Of a stretch of 33,440 bases of DNA, positions 32,234 to 33,440 are shown one piece after another. The notes beneath the pieces were generated by a model, which worked only from the letters and a program-made list of their open reading frames with translations, made no database searches and had not been told where the DNA came from. Origin of the DNA: Clostridiales bacterium (GTDB lineage: Bacteria; Bacillota; Clostridia; Saccharofermentanales; Saccharofermentanaceae); the NCBI GenBank assembly GCA_017427465.1, contig JAFRST010000040.1, forward strand, positions 1-33,440, read 5' to 3'. The translations under genes were made by a program, and so were the position numbers. Within the stretch, counting starts at the first letter, position 1. Every line of letters begins with the position of its first letter.

Positions 32234-32785
32234 TTATCCCAAGCCGAGCGCCTTAGATGTTCGCCTTGTTACATAAGATTTGGTATTCCACCATCCGTTG
32301 TAATCATAGTAATAACGCAAGTACGGGATCTGCTGCTTTCTGCAGTCATTCCTTATCTTATTAGGATTGCTCCTCTCAGAGATTACTTCTACAACGAGCT
32401 TCTTTACGCCGCCCTGGCTGAATGTAAAAGTCATGGCCCGGCCGTCTCGGATATTCTCCTTATCTATCTGGTAAGCAGGAAATGCTTCATCGAAAAGCCT
32501 GGTGAAGTATTCCTGATAGCTAAGTCCTGAATTGTACTGATTGGGTTCATCAGGCATCGTAGGACCCCATGAGTCGCCTGAAGGGCCTTCTTCAACAACA
32601 GGAGTAACAGGTACAGGTCTGGGATTATTGCTGAGAGACTCTGAACCCGAAGGAGCAGCCGCCTTATTCTGACGAAGCCTTGCTTCATCATCATCAACGA
32701 AGTTATCTGCCAGATTCTTCATCTTATTCAATGCGTTATCAAGTTCTTTGCCGCTGTCGCCAAATAAATTCGAGAATAAGCCCAT
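32234..32785 (-). CDS. unrecognised 183-residue protein
   Basis: A soluble protein I do not recognise. It opens with an amphipathic MGLFSNLFGDSGKELDNALN, then a disordered Pro/Ser-rich middle (about 40-85). A folded C-terminal domain follows (YQEYFTRLFDEAFPAYQIDK, AMTFTFSQGGVKKLVVEVIS, RYYYDYNGWWNTKSYVTRRT). The C-terminal part, with alternating strands and the stretch VEVISERSNPNKIRNDCRKQ, vaguely suggests a nuclease- or ligand-binding fold, but I see no catalytic signature. GGAGG precedes the ATG. A 15-bp palindrome identical to one upstream of the cupin gene lies 78 bases before the start. Confidence 0.75.
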   Translation of the reverse strand: MGLFSNLFGDSGKELDNALNKMKNLADNFVDDDEARLRQNKAAAPSGSESLSNNPRPVPVTPVVEEGPSGDSWGPTMPDEPNQYNSGLSYQEYFTRLFDEAFPAYQIDKENIRDGRAMTFTFSQGGVKKLVVEVISERSNPNKIRNDCRKQQIPYLRYYYDYNGWWNTKSYVTRRTSKALGLG

Positions 32786-32862
32786 AGTATGCCTCCTTCA
32801 ATTCATGTTGTGATCGTATCAGATAAGGTCATTCTATTAGAAAGAACTAGTGTAAGCAAGCA

Positions 32863-32877
32863 TGTAACATTGTTACA
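32863..32877. promoter_or_regulatory. second TGTAACATTGTTACA operator
   Basis: A perfect 15-bp palindrome with 7-bp arms around T, identical to the core at 10223-10237. It lies 78 bases upstream of the 183-residue protein gene, and 18 bases past the rRNA/tRNA terminator. Confidence 0.62.
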
Positions 32878-32894
32878 CTCTCGAAAAAGGCAAC

Positions 32895-32923
32895 AAAAAA
32901 GCACCAATCACTAGGATTGGTGC
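32895..32923 (-). terminator. terminator of the rRNA/tRNA operon
   Basis: On the minus strand a perfect 9-bp stem GCACCAATC/GATTGGTGC with loop CTAGT is followed by TTTTTT, directly after the tRNA-Asn CCA end. Confidence 0.92.
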
Positions 32924-32925
32924 TT

Positions 32926-33001
32926 TGGCTCCCCGAACAGGACTTGAACCTGTGACATTTCGGTTAACAGCCGAACGCTCTACCGACTGAGCTATCGAGG
33001 A
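32926..33001 (-). tRNA. tRNA-Asn (anticodon GTT)
   Basis: A 76-nt tRNA on the minus strand. The acceptor stem pairs TCCTCGA with TCGGGGA. The D arm GCTCAGTCGGTAGAGC, anticodon stem TTCGG-CTGTTAA-CCGAA with anticodon GTT, and T arm ACAGG-TTCAAGT-CCTGT are all intact. CCA is encoded. It lies 6 bases after the 5S rRNA gene, as a co-transcribed distal tRNA. Confidence 0.96.
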
Positions 33002-33007
33002 ATTTAA

Positions 33008-33124
<117 letters not shown>

Positions 33125-33245
33125 TGGTTGAGAGTCTTATACGCTCAGGACTGCAAAGAAAACTAACTTCAAGTAAGAAGCGAGAATTAGAAGAATCCTC
33201 TCAAATTGTGTCTTAGATAAAGACTTGAAATTACATAACCTTGTG

Positions 33246-33440
33246 TGGTCAAGTCTTCGGTCATTAGTACCGGTAAGCTGAATGGCTCTCACCACTTACA
33301 CGCCCGGCCTATCAACTGGTAGTCTTCCAGTGACCTTATCAAAAGAGGGAAATCTCATCTCGGGGTTGGTTTCACACTTAGATGCTTTCAGCGTTTATCC
33401 AATCCAAACATAGCTACCCAGCTGTGCTCTTGGCAGAACA
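33246..33440 (-). rRNA. rrl: 23S ribosomal RNA, 3' end (cut by window edge)
   Basis: The minus strand reads TGATAGGCCGGGCGTGTAAG, then GTACTAATGACCGAAGACTT, the conserved last part of bacterial 23S rRNA. The mature 3' end is estimated near 33246. The 120-base spacer to 5S contains GACTTGA/TCAAGTC (33222-33228 and 33249-33255), probably part of the processing stem. Confidence 0.92.

Overview
The window looks like a chromosomal contig from an anaerobic Bacillota (Clostridia). The signs are strong GGAGG-type ribosome binding sites, OmpR-family two-component pairs with FtsX-type ABC exporters, a DUF975 membrane protein, a xylulokinase/DUF4867/fucose-type isomerase operon, and a Tn916-type integrase with a MobV relaxase. 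I cannot name a genus from sequence alone.

Layout. 1-2565 (minus): a sugar operon (xylB, DUF4867, then an L-fucose/L-arabinose-type isomerase cut by the window edge). 2566-3287: a long noncoding stretch with two families of hairpin repeats. 3288-6500 (minus): carB, without carA beside it. 6602-8369 (plus): a nuclease-like lipoprotein and an acyltransferase-3 membrane protein. 8370-11074 (minus): an unknown Ser/Gly/His-rich membrane protein, a cupin with a palindromic operator upstream, and a FliB-like cysteine-cluster protein. 11205-13689 (plus): a membrane protein ending in 14 SEQGGG repeats, then a structured noncoding RNA candidate and a stand-alone reverse transcriptase. 13763-16896 (minus): an FtsX-type ABC exporter. 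16964-23727: an integrative mobilizable element. 23730-29142 (minus): two response regulator/histidine kinase pairs, with two paralogous lipoproteins between them. 29270-32785: a DUF975 protein, a zinc-ribbon protein, a TPR-like membrane protein and an unknown protein. 32895-33440 (minus): the end of an rRNA operon (23S partial, 5S, tRNA-Asn, terminator).

Two results stand out. First, the reverse transcriptase gene (12493-13689) is preceded by a 130-nt region closed by a perfect 13-bp inverted repeat. A TATAAT -10 box sits 7 bases before its 5' arm, and the 3' arm ends 19 bases before the RT start codon. This is the architecture of an RT with its own template/primer RNA (retron-like or DRT-like), but the protein lacks the canonical retron VTG motif and has FLG there instead. 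It may be an undescribed RT-ncRNA system.

Second, the mobile element has imperfect 17-bp direct repeats at its ends (an exact 11-bp core) and TTTCCCTTA-type repeats inside each end. It appears to have inserted between a two-component system (25684-23730) and an ABC exporter (16896-13763). Removing it would give one continuous lipoprotein-lipoprotein-RR-HK-ATPase-permease operon, with four TTAA-centred boxes at 10-11 bp spacing between HK and ATPase, likely sites for the response regulator. The element carries an integrase, an XRE repressor with its own ATGCAA operators, an excisionase-like HTH protein, a relaxase with an oriT-like hairpin region, and an orphan 785-residue solute-binding lipoprotein as cargo.
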